In this document: positions 52,712-62,644 of the stretch, one piece after another | Position numbering within the stretch: the first letter of the stretch is position 1 | Layout of the letters: the number at the start of each line of letters is the position of its first letter | NCBI GenBank assembly: GCA_021413705.1 | Contig: JAIOPX010000239.1 | Location: 1 to 64,000 of the forward strand | Reading direction: 5' to 3' | Length of the DNA stretch: 64,000 bases | Source of the DNA: Planctomycetota bacterium | GTDB lineage: Bacteria > Planctomycetota > Planctomycetia > Pirellulales > UBA7805 | Program-made: the position numbers and the translations under genes | Notes under the pieces: generated by a model | What the model was told of the DNA's origin: nothing | What the model saw: only the letters and a program-made list of their open reading frames with translations | Databases searched by the model: none

Positions 52712-54721
52712 TTGATGATTTTGCCGCGACTTAGTTTGGTGTTCATTTTGAGCCTTTTGGCAAGCAATGCCTGGGCCCAGGGTGCGCTGCATCCTCTTGA
52801 CCTACGCGAAATCAAGGTAGCGGGCTCCCTGGGGCACCGCATCGACTTGACCGTCGCCAAAAACATTCTGGTCATCGATCACGAGAAGAGCTTTCTCAGG
52901 TACTTTCGCGAGCGGAACCGCCCCCCTTTCGCCTATGTCGGCCTCGGGAAGGAAATCGATGCCCTGGTACGTCTAGCCTATTATACGAGCGATCCGCGGC
53001 TGCTGGAACTCAAAACACGAATCGTTCAGGAAACAATCAAGACTCAGCTTGAGGACGGTTATATCGGCATCTTTGCCGACGACCGGCTTAAGCAATGGTG
53101 GGATCTTCACGAACTGTCTTACATTGTCTACGCGCTGGTTCAAGATTATCGCTACTTCGGAAGCCAGGAGTCGTTGGCCGCCGCAAAACGTGCGGGCGAC
53201 TACATGATGGAACACCGCGCCAAGCGACGGCTCGTGTTTCATGTTTCCACCATCGGCCTGGAGAGGGCATTTCTTGCCCTGCAATCGGCAACCGGCGACG
53301 CCAAGTATCTAGCGCACGTCAACTACGAGGAAAGCCTTGCCCAATGGCAGGCCGACGTGGGTGGACACGCCTACGACTATCTGAACTTATGTGTTGCTCA
53401 GTTGGATTTGTATGAGCGGCGAGCAGATACTAGCCTGCTCAGGCAGGCACACCACGCGATGGAATATCTTACTGCGAAAAACGGCCTGCTCGTCAACGGA
53501 ACGTGCAGTCATCGTGAAGGATGGCATACAGATCAGACAGGGACGGGTGACACGGGTGAAACGTGCGCCACCTCGTATTTGATTCGATTATGGGACAAAT
53601 TGCTGCAAGCCGAAGGGAAATCACTCTACGGCGACTTGATGGAGCGGGCCATCTACAATGCCTTGTTCGCCGCCCAATCAACTGACGGAAGAGAGCTACG
53701 GAAATACACTCCCCTGGAAGGTCCGAGGCAATTCTATCAAGGAGAGGCGGGCTCCGATTTTCAGCGCGATACCTACTGCTGTCCCAATAACTATCGCCGG
53801 ACGATTGCCGACCTGCCAGGCTTGATCTATTATCGCGCCGCCGATGCCGTAGTCGTGAATCTCTACTGTGCCTCGCAGGCCACCGTGCGTCTTGACAAGA
53901 ACCTGACGGTTAATCTTGTCCAAGAAACCGACTATCCCAACTCGGGCGGCGTGCGGTTGCTGGTGAATCCATCGAAGCCCGCGGAGTTTGCAGTCAAGCT
54001 GCGCATTCCACGGTGGTGTAACGGCGCATCCGTTCGCATCAATGGTCAGCCGGGAGACTGCTCGGCAACTCCGGGGGAGTTTTGTGCCGTACGTCGCACA
54101 TGGAAGTCGGGTGACGTGGTGGAATTGCAAATGCCGATGCCGGTACGGGTATTGCGGGGACGGGCTAGCCAGGACGGGAAAGTGGCCGTGATACGCGGCC
54201 CGCTATTGTTTTGTTTCAATCCACGATTGAACGCCGATCAGGAACCGGCGCTGGCTGGCCAACACGGGGATCGAGGACGAAAGCGCGGCGAATTGGTTGC
54301 GCAATTCAACAGCGTCGAGGCCCAACTCTTGGTTCCCGATGACGTGCCGGCCTCCTCCGCGGGCACACCGAATACGACTAGTCCTGAGCGGCAAGCTTTG
54401 CTGGCGCGGCGCAGTCTGCTGGAGAAGGAGATCGCCAACTATCGCAAAATCGAAGACGTCTTACGCGAAGTAAAGTTCGACCTCGGTTCGGTGTCTGGAC
54501 CGATAAGCGACTCTACCGTTCGTGCCGACGGATTGGCCCTGCGAATCAAAGCCTGGAGTCCGGGCGCCGACCGCACGGCACCTCCAAACTTGATACTTCG
54601 ATTGACCGAGTTTGCCGATCCGGGGGGAGAATTGACCTACTTTGCTACAGATCAGCCCACATTGGGGGTCGAAGATGACCTGCTGCAACCGCGTCTGCAT
54701 GACGATGTTAAGAAACCGTGA
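52712..54721 (+). CDS. GH127/DUF1680-like (beta-L-arabinofuranosidase family) secreted protein
   Basis: YIGIFADDRLKQWWDLHELSYIVYALVQDYRYFG, TGDTGETCATSYLIRLWDKLLQAEGKSLYGDLMERAIYNALFAAQS, DTYCCPNNYRRTIADLPGLIYYRAADAVVVNLYCAS. Confidence 0.85.
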   Translation: MMILPRLSLVFILSLLASNAWAQGALHPLDLREIKVAGSLGHRIDLTVAKNILVIDHEKSFLRYFRERNRPPFAYVGLGKEIDALVRLAYYTSDPRLLELKTRIVQETIKTQLEDGYIGIFADDRLKQWWDLHELSYIVYALVQDYRYFGSQESLAAAKRAGDYMMEHRAKRRLVFHVSTIGLERAFLALQSATGDAKYLAHVNYEESLAQWQADVGGHAYDYLNLCVAQLDLYERRADTSLLRQAHHAMEYLTAKNGLLVNGTCSHREGWHTDQTGTGDTGETCATSYLIRLWDKLLQAEGKSLYGDLMERAIYNALFAAQSTDGRELRKYTPLEGPRQFYQGEAGSDFQRDTYCCPNNYRRTIADLPGLIYYRAADAVVVNLYCASQATVRLDKNLTVNLVQETDYPNSGGVRLLVNPSKPAEFAVKLRIPRWCNGASVRINGQPGDCSATPGEFCAVRRTWKSGDVVELQMPMPVRVLRGRASQDGKVAVIRGPLLFCFNPRLNADQEPALAGQHGDRGRKRGELVAQFNSVEAQLLVPDDVPASSAGTPNTTSPERQALLARRSLLEKEIANYRKIEDVLREVKFDLGSVSGPISDSTVRADGLALRIKAWSPGADRTAPPNLILRLTEFADPGGELTYFATDQPTLGVEDDLLQPRLHDDVKKP

Positions 54722-54843
54722 AAGGGGCATTTTTAGATTGAGTGGTGATAGTTACCGGATCACTCTCCTTGGGGTTTATGTCTAGATATGGTTCGCCGTT
54801 GACAATCCTCCGAATTCGGGTATTCTCATAAGGCAGGGTAGAT

Positions 54844-55629
54844 ATGAAGCGTGCCGAGTTCCCCAGTCTGGTCAGGATCGAGAGAAATACTCAGGTGGGC
54901 ACCACATCGCAATTGCCTGGTGGTTTCGACCGCCTTCAGCAGGTTGATCTCGTCAAAGAAATTGTTCAGCAACTCCGCTCACGAATTTTGTCCGGGCACT
55001 TTGGACAGAACGGTGAACTTCCGACGGAGTCCCAACTGGGCACTTCGTTCGGCGTCTCCCGAACCGTCGCCCGCGAAGCCATGCGAACACTGCGAGCCCA
55101 GGGTTTGGTGGAAGTCTCGCGGGGACGTCGCCCGCGCGTTTGTCCCATGGATCCCCAGGTAGCCATTGATAGTCTCCAGGCTCTGCTGGTTCGCTCGGTG
55201 GCCTCACTCCATCACTTGTTTGAAATCCGGCGGCCTTTAGAGTTGGAAATCGCCACCTTGGCTGCTGATCGAGCGACCGAGGCCGACATGCAGGCGCTTC
55301 AAGACGCCATCGACGAGCAGTTGGAGTCGAAATCTGTCAAGAAGCAGATGGATTGTGATCGTCGCTTCCATGAGCTATTGGCAAACTCGACGGGTAATAC
55401 CCTCTTCCAAACGCTGCTCTCTACGATAGCACCCTTGCTCAATGCCTCGCGCAGAACAACACTGTCTCGCGTGGGAGCGGGAAGGGCCATTGAAGGACAT
55501 GTCGCGATTCTTCAGGCATTGCGAAACCGTGATTCTGTCGAGGCGCACAAAGCAATGGCCTTGCACTTGGCCATGGCCGAAGAAGATCTCGGACAATCGT
55601 CGCTCCAAGTCGAGCCGACTGAAAATTAG
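54844..55629 (+). CDS. FadR/GntR-family transcriptional regulator (wHTH plus FCD)
   Basis: VKEIVQQLRSRILSGHFGQNGELPTESQLGTSFGVSRTVAREAMRTLRAQGLVEVSRGR; FCD-like LFEIRRPLELEIATLAADRATEADMQAL..DRRFHELLA. Confidence 0.93.
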   Translation: MKRAEFPSLVRIERNTQVGTTSQLPGGFDRLQQVDLVKEIVQQLRSRILSGHFGQNGELPTESQLGTSFGVSRTVAREAMRTLRAQGLVEVSRGRRPRVCPMDPQVAIDSLQALLVRSVASLHHLFEIRRPLELEIATLAADRATEADMQALQDAIDEQLESKSVKKQMDCDRRFHELLANSTGNTLFQTLLSTIAPLLNASRRTTLSRVGAGRAIEGHVAILQALRNRDSVEAHKAMALHLAMAEEDLGQSSLQVEPTEN

Positions 55630-55706
55630 TCATTTCGAGGGGGGGTGAACGCGCGCATCGCTCAACTTAAACCACGATGCGTCTCACCTGCTTTTACTAA
55701 CGCCAC

Positions 55707-56519
55707 CTATCGCCCCTCCACCGAACGACTGCGGTAGCTTTCCTTGCTGATCAACTGGCTGGTCATCCCCCCGTCGATGGGAATGTTAGCGCCGGTGAGG
55801 TACGCCGCGTCGTCCGAGGCCAGAAACGCAGCCAACAGGCCGATCTCACGCGCCAGACCGACCCTCCCCATGGGTATATTGGCCCACCAGTGCGCCTCGC
55901 ACTCACTCGAATCCTCGGACGCAGTGACAATATCCCGCCAGATTTGCGTGTCGATCAACCCGGGACTGATGCAGTTAAATCGCACCTTACGGGCGGCATA
56001 CTCCACGGCCAGCGATTTGGTCATGCCCACCACGCCGCATTTGGCCGCGTCATAAGGTGCGGCCCCCGGCATGGCGGCCAGCGTATGCACCGAAGCGATA
56101 TTAATCACCGAACCCGCCTGCTGCCGCAGAAAGTGCCCGATACAAGCACGCGTGCAGAGAAACACGCCCCGCAGATCGACCCCTAGCACGCGGTCCCAGT
56201 CTTCGGTCGTCAACTCATCGAACGGTTTCGAAAAATTGACCCCGGCGTTATTGACCAAAATGTCGACCCGCCCTTTTGCCCCAATCATCTGCTGAACCGC
56301 GGCGTTGACTTCAACAGCCGAGGATACGTCGCAGCGAACGAACTTCGCAGCCGCCCCGGCTGCCGTCAACTCAGCTTCGGCTTTCAGCCCGGACTGCTCG
56401 TCGCGGTCGGCCAAATAAACATGCGCACCTTCTTCGATGGCGAATACCTCGGCAATGGCTCGGCCGATTCCGCCCGCTGCGCCGGTGATCAAGGCCGTCT
56501 TTCCCTGAAGTCTAGCCAT
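55707..56519 (-). CDS. Short-chain dehydrogenase/reductase (SDR)
   Basis: KTALITGAAGGIGRAIAEVF, DILVNNAGVNFSKPF, SVINIASVHTLAAMPGAAPYDAAKCGVVGMTKSLAVEYA, ISPGLIDTQ. Confidence 0.95.
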   Translation of the reverse strand: MARLQGKTALITGAAGGIGRAIAEVFAIEEGAHVYLADRDEQSGLKAEAELTAAGAAAKFVRCDVSSAVEVNAAVQQMIGAKGRVDILVNNAGVNFSKPFDELTTEDWDRVLGVDLRGVFLCTRACIGHFLRQQAGSVINIASVHTLAAMPGAAPYDAAKCGVVGMTKSLAVEYAARKVRFNCISPGLIDTQIWRDIVTASEDSSECEAHWWANIPMGRVGLAREIGLLAAFLASDDAAYLTGANIPIDGGMTSQLISKESYRSRSVEGR

Positions 56520-56523
56520 GATA

Positions 56524-57171
56524 TCAATCCACCATCGCCACGGCGCGAATCGGCGAGCCGTCGCGCCCCTGGATGTTCAGCGGAAATCCGATGAATGTGA
56601 ACCGTTCCGGCAATTTTTCCAGATGAGCGAGGGCTTCGACAATGACAATCTCCACGCTCTTGCGCAGCAGAATGTGATGGCACTCCAACCAATCGGTGCT
56701 CGGGGTCGGCGTGTCCATGCCCAACAGGCGGATGCCGCGCTCGGCGATCCAGCGGGCGGCCTCCAGCGTGAGTGTGGGAAAGTGACTGTAGAAATCGTCC
56801 TGGCCGAATGACTGATCCCAGCCGGTGCGGTAGATTACCTTGGCCCCCGGCGAGAACTTCGCCTCGTGCGGCTCGAACATCTCCACGGTCAGTGGCGTCT
56901 TGGGAGCCAGCCGGCTGCCGGGAGCCAGATCGACCAACACCGCCGGCCCATAGAAATCCTCCAGCGGCATCTGATCGAGCGTGCGTCCGTCGTCGAAAAA
57001 ATGATACGGCGCGTCCAGGTGCGTCCCCTGGTGGCTCGACATGCTGATCTGCGAGATATTGTAGCCGATCACAGAAACCGTGTTGTGAACCACGATGCTG
57101 AGCTTGGGATCCCAGGGGAATGTGGCCTGCCCATGCACCAGCGGATGTGAAAGATCAATAAGCCGAGGCAC
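56524..57171 (-). CDS. Cyclase family protein (kynurenine-formamidase-like metal hydrolase)
   Basis: PRLIDLSHPLVHGQATFPWDP, SQISMSSHQGTHLDAPYHFFDDGRTLDQMPLEDFYGPAVLVDL, LLGMDTPTPS. Confidence 0.9.
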   Translation of the reverse strand: MPRLIDLSHPLVHGQATFPWDPKLSIVVHNTVSVIGYNISQISMSSHQGTHLDAPYHFFDDGRTLDQMPLEDFYGPAVLVDLAPGSRLAPKTPLTVEMFEPHEAKFSPGAKVIYRTGWDQSFGQDDFYSHFPTLTLEAARWIAERGIRLLGMDTPTPSTDWLECHHILLRKSVEIVIVEALAHLEKLPERFTFIGFPLNIQGRDGSPIRAVAMVD

Positions 57172-57187
57172 GGGGGATTCTCCCAGA

Positions 57188-58183
57188 CTAATTGACGATG
57201 TTGCGGATCGGTTTTCCCAAAAACGCCTGGCGACAACTATCGGCCGCTTTGTTGCGAATGTCCAACAAGCCCTGTTCGCAATAGAACGCAGCGTGGGGAT
57301 TGATCAGCACCCGATCGTGGGCCGGGTGGTTCCGATCTCTCCAAGCACAGACCAGCACATCATCCTCCTGCGGCGGTTCTTGCTCCAAAACGTCGATGCC
57401 GACACCCGCCAAGTGACCACTCTCGACAGACCGCGCCACAGCGGACGTGTCGAGCACGGCGCCGCGAGCCGTATTGACCAGGAACGCATCTTTTCGCATT
57501 AAAGCCAATGAATCACGGTTAATCAAGTGTCGCGTTTCCGGCGTCAAGGGACAGTGCAGGCTGACGATGTACGATTCCCTAAGCAGCGCCTCAAGTGAAT
57601 CGACCCGGCGAATGCCCAGTGATTTTTCGTAGCCGTCTTCCTTGTAGGGATCATAGAAGACTACGTCCATACCCAACGCTTTGGCTCGAATGGCCGTCCC
57701 CATGCCGATCCTCCCCAGCCCGACGATCCCGAACACCTCGCCCCGCAACCGCTGCCGCCGGCCGGCCGGCGCGTGGTGCCAGGGACCGCGCGAGTCGCGC
57801 AACAGCGAATTGAGCTGCGTGATTCCCCGCGCCAGCGACAGAGCCATCCCGATTGCCGTATCGGCCACTTCCTCCGTACCGTAGTCCGGCACATTGACCA
57901 CGGGGATGCCCCGCAGCCTGGCCGCTGCAATATCCACGTTGTCCACACCCACGCCGCAGCGCACGATGACGCGGCAGCCGTTAAGCCGCTGCACCAGTTC
58001 TTTGGTCAGGAGAATGCTGTGGTACACCATCAGCGCATGGGCATGTTCGATTGCGCCGATCAATTCTTGGGGCGAAGTGGCGTTGAGCGCTACAACGTCC
58101 GACAGGTCATCCAAGGCGCTGCGTTCCGGCACCAGTTCATCCGCCACAAAATCGGTAATTACCGTCTTAAATCGAGTATTCAT
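57188..58183 (-). CDS. D-isomer-specific 2-hydroxyacid dehydrogenase
   Basis: VIVRCGVGVDNVDIAAARLRGIPVVNVPDYGTEEVADTAIGMALSLAR, FGIVGLGRIGMGTAIRAKALGMDVVFYDPY, SLHCPLTPETRHLINRDSLALMRKDAFLVNTARGAVLDT. Confidence 0.94.
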   Translation of the reverse strand: MNTRFKTVITDFVADELVPERSALDDLSDVVALNATSPQELIGAIEHAHALMVYHSILLTKELVQRLNGCRVIVRCGVGVDNVDIAAARLRGIPVVNVPDYGTEEVADTAIGMALSLARGITQLNSLLRDSRGPWHHAPAGRRQRLRGEVFGIVGLGRIGMGTAIRAKALGMDVVFYDPYKEDGYEKSLGIRRVDSLEALLRESYIVSLHCPLTPETRHLINRDSLALMRKDAFLVNTARGAVLDTSAVARSVESGHLAGVGIDVLEQEPPQEDDVLVCAWRDRNHPAHDRVLINPHAAFYCEQGLLDIRNKAADSCRQAFLGKPIRNIVN

Positions 58184-59691
58184 GTGTCGAGAATCTCCCG
58201 GATGACATGACCATGAACGTCGGTCAGCCGCCGTTGAACTCCATTATAGTAGTAGGTCAACTTCGTATGGTCCAAACCCAAGAGATGCAGGGCGGTGGCG
58301 TGTAAGTCGTAGCTTAAACAGGGATGTTCGGCGGCGCGGCGGCCCGTTTCGTCGGTCGCACCGTAGCCGATTCCGCCCCGCGTCCCCCCCCCCGCTAACC
58401 AGACAGTGAACGCATCGGCATTGTGATCGCGTCCCTTTCCCTGGGCAGCGGGCTGACGGCCGAACTCGCTGGTACACATCACCAGCGTCTCGTCGAGCAT
58501 TCCGCGCTGCGCAAGATCGCGCAAGAGTGCCGATGCCCCCCGATCGAGCACCGGTCCATGCACGCCATGGTTGTCGAGCACATCCTCATGCGCGTCCCAG
58601 TTGGGGCGTGGTGGCGGCACATTGTCCGCTCCGCACCACACTTGGACAAATCGCACTCCCGCTTCAATCATCCGCCGTGCCAGAAGGCATTGTCTGCCGA
58701 ACGGCTCCGTCTTGGCATTGTCGAGGCCATAAAGCGCCCGCGTGGCCTGCGTCTCGCGCGACAGGTCGGTCACCTCGGGCGCACTGAGTTGCAGCCGGGC
58801 AGCCAATTCGTAGGCCGAAATGCGCGCCTCCAATTCCGTATCGCCACTGTGCGCAGCGAGATGACGCTTATTGAGTTGCCGCAGGAAATGCCGACTGTCC
58901 GTTTCGGCTGCCGGTTCGATCCGAGCTTCCTTGGGCGGAAACAGATCGTGAATCGGTGGGCGATCCTTGGCTGTATTGATGGCGGTCCCTTGATATACGG
59001 CCGGAAGAAAACCGGCTCCCCAATTGGCCGGTCCGCCGGGAGGAACCCCGCGTGCATCCGGCAGCACCACAAACGACGGCAGGTTTTGTGTTTCGCTACC
59101 GAGTCCATACGTCACCCAGCACCCCATGGCGGGGAAACCTGGCAGAATGAATCCGGAGTTCATCATGAACGTCGCCGCGCCGTGCAACGCCGACTTCGAC
59201 TGCATCGAATAGATGAACGTCATCTCATCGACGCACTCAGACAACTGCGGCAGCAGGTCGGACATCCACAGGCCGCTCTTGCCGCGTTGGCGGAACTTCC
59301 AATAGCTCTTCTGGTACTTGCCGGGTGCGGAAGCGAAAAACACCTCCCCTGGGACTCCTTGATAGGTCTTGCCGTGCAGCTTATCCAGCGCCGGCTTATA
59401 GTCATACGTATCGATCTGGCTGATGCCGCCAGGGCAAACCAGATGAATCACCCGCTTGGCCCGGGCAGGAAAATGGGGCATTTTCCGCACCAAAGGATCA
59501 GCGGTGGGCTTCGCACCGGACCTCTCCGCTCCCAGCAGGCCATCCTCGGCCAACATCACGGCCAGCGCGATCCCCCCCAGCCCTCCACCAGCGCCCCAAA
59601 GAAACTCGCGGCGCGTCGTGGCCGGAGGGCGATGTTGGGCCGCAATGTAATTGGGTTTCGTACTAGTCCACATATACAAACTCACTGGCAT
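58180..59691 (-). CDS. DUF1501 family protein (planctomycete-type, alkaline-phosphatase-fold/sulfatase-like)
   Basis: RREFLWGAGGGLGGIALA Tat-like signal; KRVIHLVCPGGISQIDTYDYKPALDKLHGKTYQG; FVQVWCGADN; TLVMCTSEFGRQPAAQGKGRDHNADAFTVWLAGGGTRGG. Confidence 0.93.
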   Translation of the reverse strand: MPVSLYMWTSTKPNYIAAQHRPPATTRREFLWGAGGGLGGIALAVMLAEDGLLGAERSGAKPTADPLVRKMPHFPARAKRVIHLVCPGGISQIDTYDYKPALDKLHGKTYQGVPGEVFFASAPGKYQKSYWKFRQRGKSGLWMSDLLPQLSECVDEMTFIYSMQSKSALHGAATFMMNSGFILPGFPAMGCWVTYGLGSETQNLPSFVVLPDARGVPPGGPANWGAGFLPAVYQGTAINTAKDRPPIHDLFPPKEARIEPAAETDSRHFLRQLNKRHLAAHSGDTELEARISAYELAARLQLSAPEVTDLSRETQATRALYGLDNAKTEPFGRQCLLARRMIEAGVRFVQVWCGADNVPPPRPNWDAHEDVLDNHGVHGPVLDRGASALLRDLAQRGMLDETLVMCTSEFGRQPAAQGKGRDHNADAFTVWLAGGGTRGGIGYGATDETGRRAAEHPCLSYDLHATALHLLGLDHTKLTYYYNGVQRRLTDVHGHVIREILDT

Positions 59692-62644
59692 TGAACATCG
59701 CTCGGCACAAGTGAAACAATCCGTGCTGGCGAACTAGTTCCGCGGCACCGGTCACTTCCTCCGTCGTGGCGGGCCGACCGAGCGACAAGCGGAAAGCCTG
59801 CTGGATTTGGGCCGTCTGCTCCTTGCCTGCTTCTTTTTCAACCCGCTCGGCAAAGTAACGAGCCTGTCGCAAAAGAAAATCGTCGTTCCACAGAGCCAGC
59901 GATTGCAGTGGCGTCGTCGTGCGGCTGCGGGCGGGAGTCAGGTTAGACGGATTTGCGCAATCCAGCACGTCCAGGAGCGGATTCGACACACTGCGCACGG
60001 TGAAGCGATATACAGTGCGCCGCCACAACTCCGGCTTGTCGGCCGTCTGAAAGCGATAGATGGGTGCGTAGCGTTCGATGTATTGGAAGTCCCGATATCC
60101 GGGACCGCCCATTTTGAGATTCAATTTTCCGCTGACCGCCAGAATCGAATCGCGAATCGCCTCCGCCTCGAGCCGCTGCGGGTTCCTTCGCCATAGCAGT
60201 CGATTGTCTGTATCAATCGCCTGCGCCTCAGGGTTAGCGGCGCCCCCTTGCCGATAGGTGTTGCTCAATACCATCTGCCGGTGCATGGCCTTGAGCGACC
60301 AGTTTTGTTTCAACAATTCATCGGCCAGGTAATCCAGTAGCTCGGGGTGAGTGGGAGGACCGCCATTGAAACCAAAGTCGCTGGGCGTATCGACAATTCC
60401 CCGGCCGAAGTGGTAGTGCCACAAACGGTTGACGATCACCCGTCGCGTGAGCGGATTATTCGGATGCACCAGCCAGTCGGCCAGCGCCCGCCGCCGCTCC
60501 CCCTCCGGCATGTCGCTCTTCCCCAAGTCGGAAGAAACACTGCCGACCGCCGAAAGCGCACCCGGCCCTACTTCATACAACGGCAATTCGGTATCTCCTC
60601 GGGCGAGAACTTTCATCGCTGGCGGCTTCTGCGTCACGACACCAAATACCGCGGGAATCTCGACGGGCAACTCAGCCAGTTGCTTCTTGAGCGCCGCCAA
60701 CTCGGCCGTCAACTCATCGCGTCTCTGTTGAATCGGTGCGCCGTTCCGGTCAGTCGGATCGGGAAGTGATACGAGTAGCGGATCGCCGAAAATGATCTGG
60801 TCGTGAGAGATGTCATTCCCGCCGTCGGTGGCAATCAACGTCAGGAACCGCTTGTCGATACCCAATGCAATATCGAGATGCGTACCACCGCGAGTTTGCG
60901 TGACACCTGTTTCGCTGGCGGCCAGCTTGTCGTCCACGTACACCCAGAAATCGCTGTAGCCACCGCTGGCGCAACCGGCAACCGCCTGGAACTTCAATTC
61001 CCGATAACCCGTGGACTTGCGAATCGCGGCCAGGTCGAAGGTGATTCCCTTGTTGGCGTGCAGGGCGAGCTGCGTGTGTCCTGTGCTGGAATAGTCTACG
61101 CCGTCGAGCGTACTCCCTGACTGCATGGCGGACGGACCGTTGACGATAAAGTCCCAAACCTTGCCGTTGGTGGAGGTCAAACCCTGCACATGCAAACCGG
61201 TGGAACTAATTTGCACCGGCGTCCGGCCACCGGCGCCGCCGTCGGGCACGAACACTCCGTCCACGAGCGGTGATTTTGTCCGCACATATTTACCCGTGGG
61301 TGCATCCAGAAAACTTTCACCCGCCTTGGCAAGCTTCCCATCCCGAGGATCTAGGCCAAAACCCTTCTTGCCGCTGCCAAATCCATTTCCGCCGCCGACG
61401 ATATCAGCCAGATTCACAGGCGGGCCGGAGAGACGCTTGAATTGTTGCTCCAGCGAGGTGATCTGCTGGGTAAGTTCCTTGCGAAGCGGAGTCTGGGGGA
61501 GCTTGCGTTCGGCCCGCAACACGCCAGCGAACACGGCTGAGAGCCGATAGTAGTCCTCTTGCAGTATCGGATCGAACTTGTGGTTATGGCAGCGGGCGCA
61601 GTTGATGGTCAGCCCTTGCGTGGCCGTAACGACCGTGGTGACCATGTCGTCCAGAACGTTGGAAAGCGCCTGTCGCTTCAACATCGGGTTGCCCGTTTCC
61701 ATCAAACCCGAGACGTCCCACGGACCGGCTCCCAAGAACGCCGTGGCCGTTACTTTCTCCGCATCCGTAGGCGCAATGACATCGCCGGCAATCTGCTCGC
61801 GAATGAAGTCGTTGTAGGGCTTGTCGGCGTTGAAGGCGGCGATCACATAGTCGCGATAGGGCCAGGCGGTGGAACGGAGAAAATCCCGCTCAAATCCATG
61901 TGTGTCCGCATAGTGGGCCACATCAAGCCAGTGCCGGCCCCAGCGCTCGCCGTAGCGGGGGGACGCCAACAACCGGTCCACGATTTTTTCGTAGGCGTCG
62001 GGCGATTGATCGGCAACAAACGCTTCGATTTCTGCGGGTGTTGGCGGCAGTCCTGTTAGATCAAAAAAAATACGGCGGACCAGCACCGTTTTGCTCGCGG
62101 GTGCGGAAGGAGATAGCTTGTGAGATCGCAGCTTCTCCAGAACAAAGGCATCAATGGGGTTGAGAACCCAATTGCTTTTGATTTCTGGTACGGCAGGACG
62201 CTTGACCGGCTGGAGCGACCACCAATCTTTCCCGGCCCGTTTGTCGGTTGTCACATCCAACTCACTGAGGACGCGCCCTTTTGGCCAAGGCGCGCCGCTC
62301 TTGACCCAGGCGGTGAGTGTCTCGATCTCGGCGGGAGAAAGAGGAATGCCCTTTTTCCGAGGAGGCATTTCTCCCTCGCGGACACGCTGCAGGAGATAGC
62401 TCGCCTCTGGATTGCCCGGCACGATCGCCGGGCCACTTTCGCCCCCCGCCAGTGCCGTTTTGAGAGTAGAGAGATTCAGTTCCCCTTTGGCCTCGGCAGC
62501 GTTGTGGCAAGTTAGACAGCGTTGCGTCAAAAGTGGGGCGACTTGGCCATCAAAATCGGCCGCTTTTGCGGTTAGATTCGCGCATGACGCCACCGCGAAG
62601 GCCAGCGCTGCAATCAGTGCGCGTAATTTATGGAAGTAAATCAT
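59663..62644 (-). CDS. Planctomycete cytochrome c-type (PSCyt1)-DUF1549-DUF1553 protein with internal NPCBM-like insertion
   Basis: RCLTCHNAAEAKGELNLST; NPIDAFVLEKLRSHKLSPSAPASKTVLVRRIFFDLTGLPPTPAEIEAF; CARCHNHKFDPILQEDYYRLSAVFAG; NPLTRRVIVNRLWHYHFGRGIVDTPSDFG; start ATG 62644. Confidence 0.92.
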   Translation of the reverse strand: MIYFHKLRALIAALAFAVASCANLTAKAADFDGQVAPLLTQRCLTCHNAAEAKGELNLSTLKTALAGGESGPAIVPGNPEASYLLQRVREGEMPPRKKGIPLSPAEIETLTAWVKSGAPWPKGRVLSELDVTTDKRAGKDWWSLQPVKRPAVPEIKSNWVLNPIDAFVLEKLRSHKLSPSAPASKTVLVRRIFFDLTGLPPTPAEIEAFVADQSPDAYEKIVDRLLASPRYGERWGRHWLDVAHYADTHGFERDFLRSTAWPYRDYVIAAFNADKPYNDFIREQIAGDVIAPTDAEKVTATAFLGAGPWDVSGLMETGNPMLKRQALSNVLDDMVTTVVTATQGLTINCARCHNHKFDPILQEDYYRLSAVFAGVLRAERKLPQTPLRKELTQQITSLEQQFKRLSGPPVNLADIVGGGNGFGSGKKGFGLDPRDGKLAKAGESFLDAPTGKYVRTKSPLVDGVFVPDGGAGGRTPVQISSTGLHVQGLTSTNGKVWDFIVNGPSAMQSGSTLDGVDYSSTGHTQLALHANKGITFDLAAIRKSTGYRELKFQAVAGCASGGYSDFWVYVDDKLAASETGVTQTRGGTHLDIALGIDKRFLTLIATDGGNDISHDQIIFGDPLLVSLPDPTDRNGAPIQQRRDELTAELAALKKQLAELPVEIPAVFGVVTQKPPAMKVLARGDTELPLYEVGPGALSAVGSVSSDLGKSDMPEGERRRALADWLVHPNNPLTRRVIVNRLWHYHFGRGIVDTPSDFGFNGGPPTHPELLDYLADELLKQNWSLKAMHRQMVLSNTYRQGGAANPEAQAIDTDNRLLWRRNPQRLEAEAIRDSILAVSGKLNLKMGGPGYRDFQYIERYAPIYRFQTADKPELWRRTVYRFTVRSVSNPLLDVLDCANPSNLTPARSRTTTPLQSLALWNDDFLLRQARYFAERVEKEAGKEQTAQIQQAFRLSLGRPATTEEVTGAAELVRQHGLFHLCRAMFNASEFVYVD

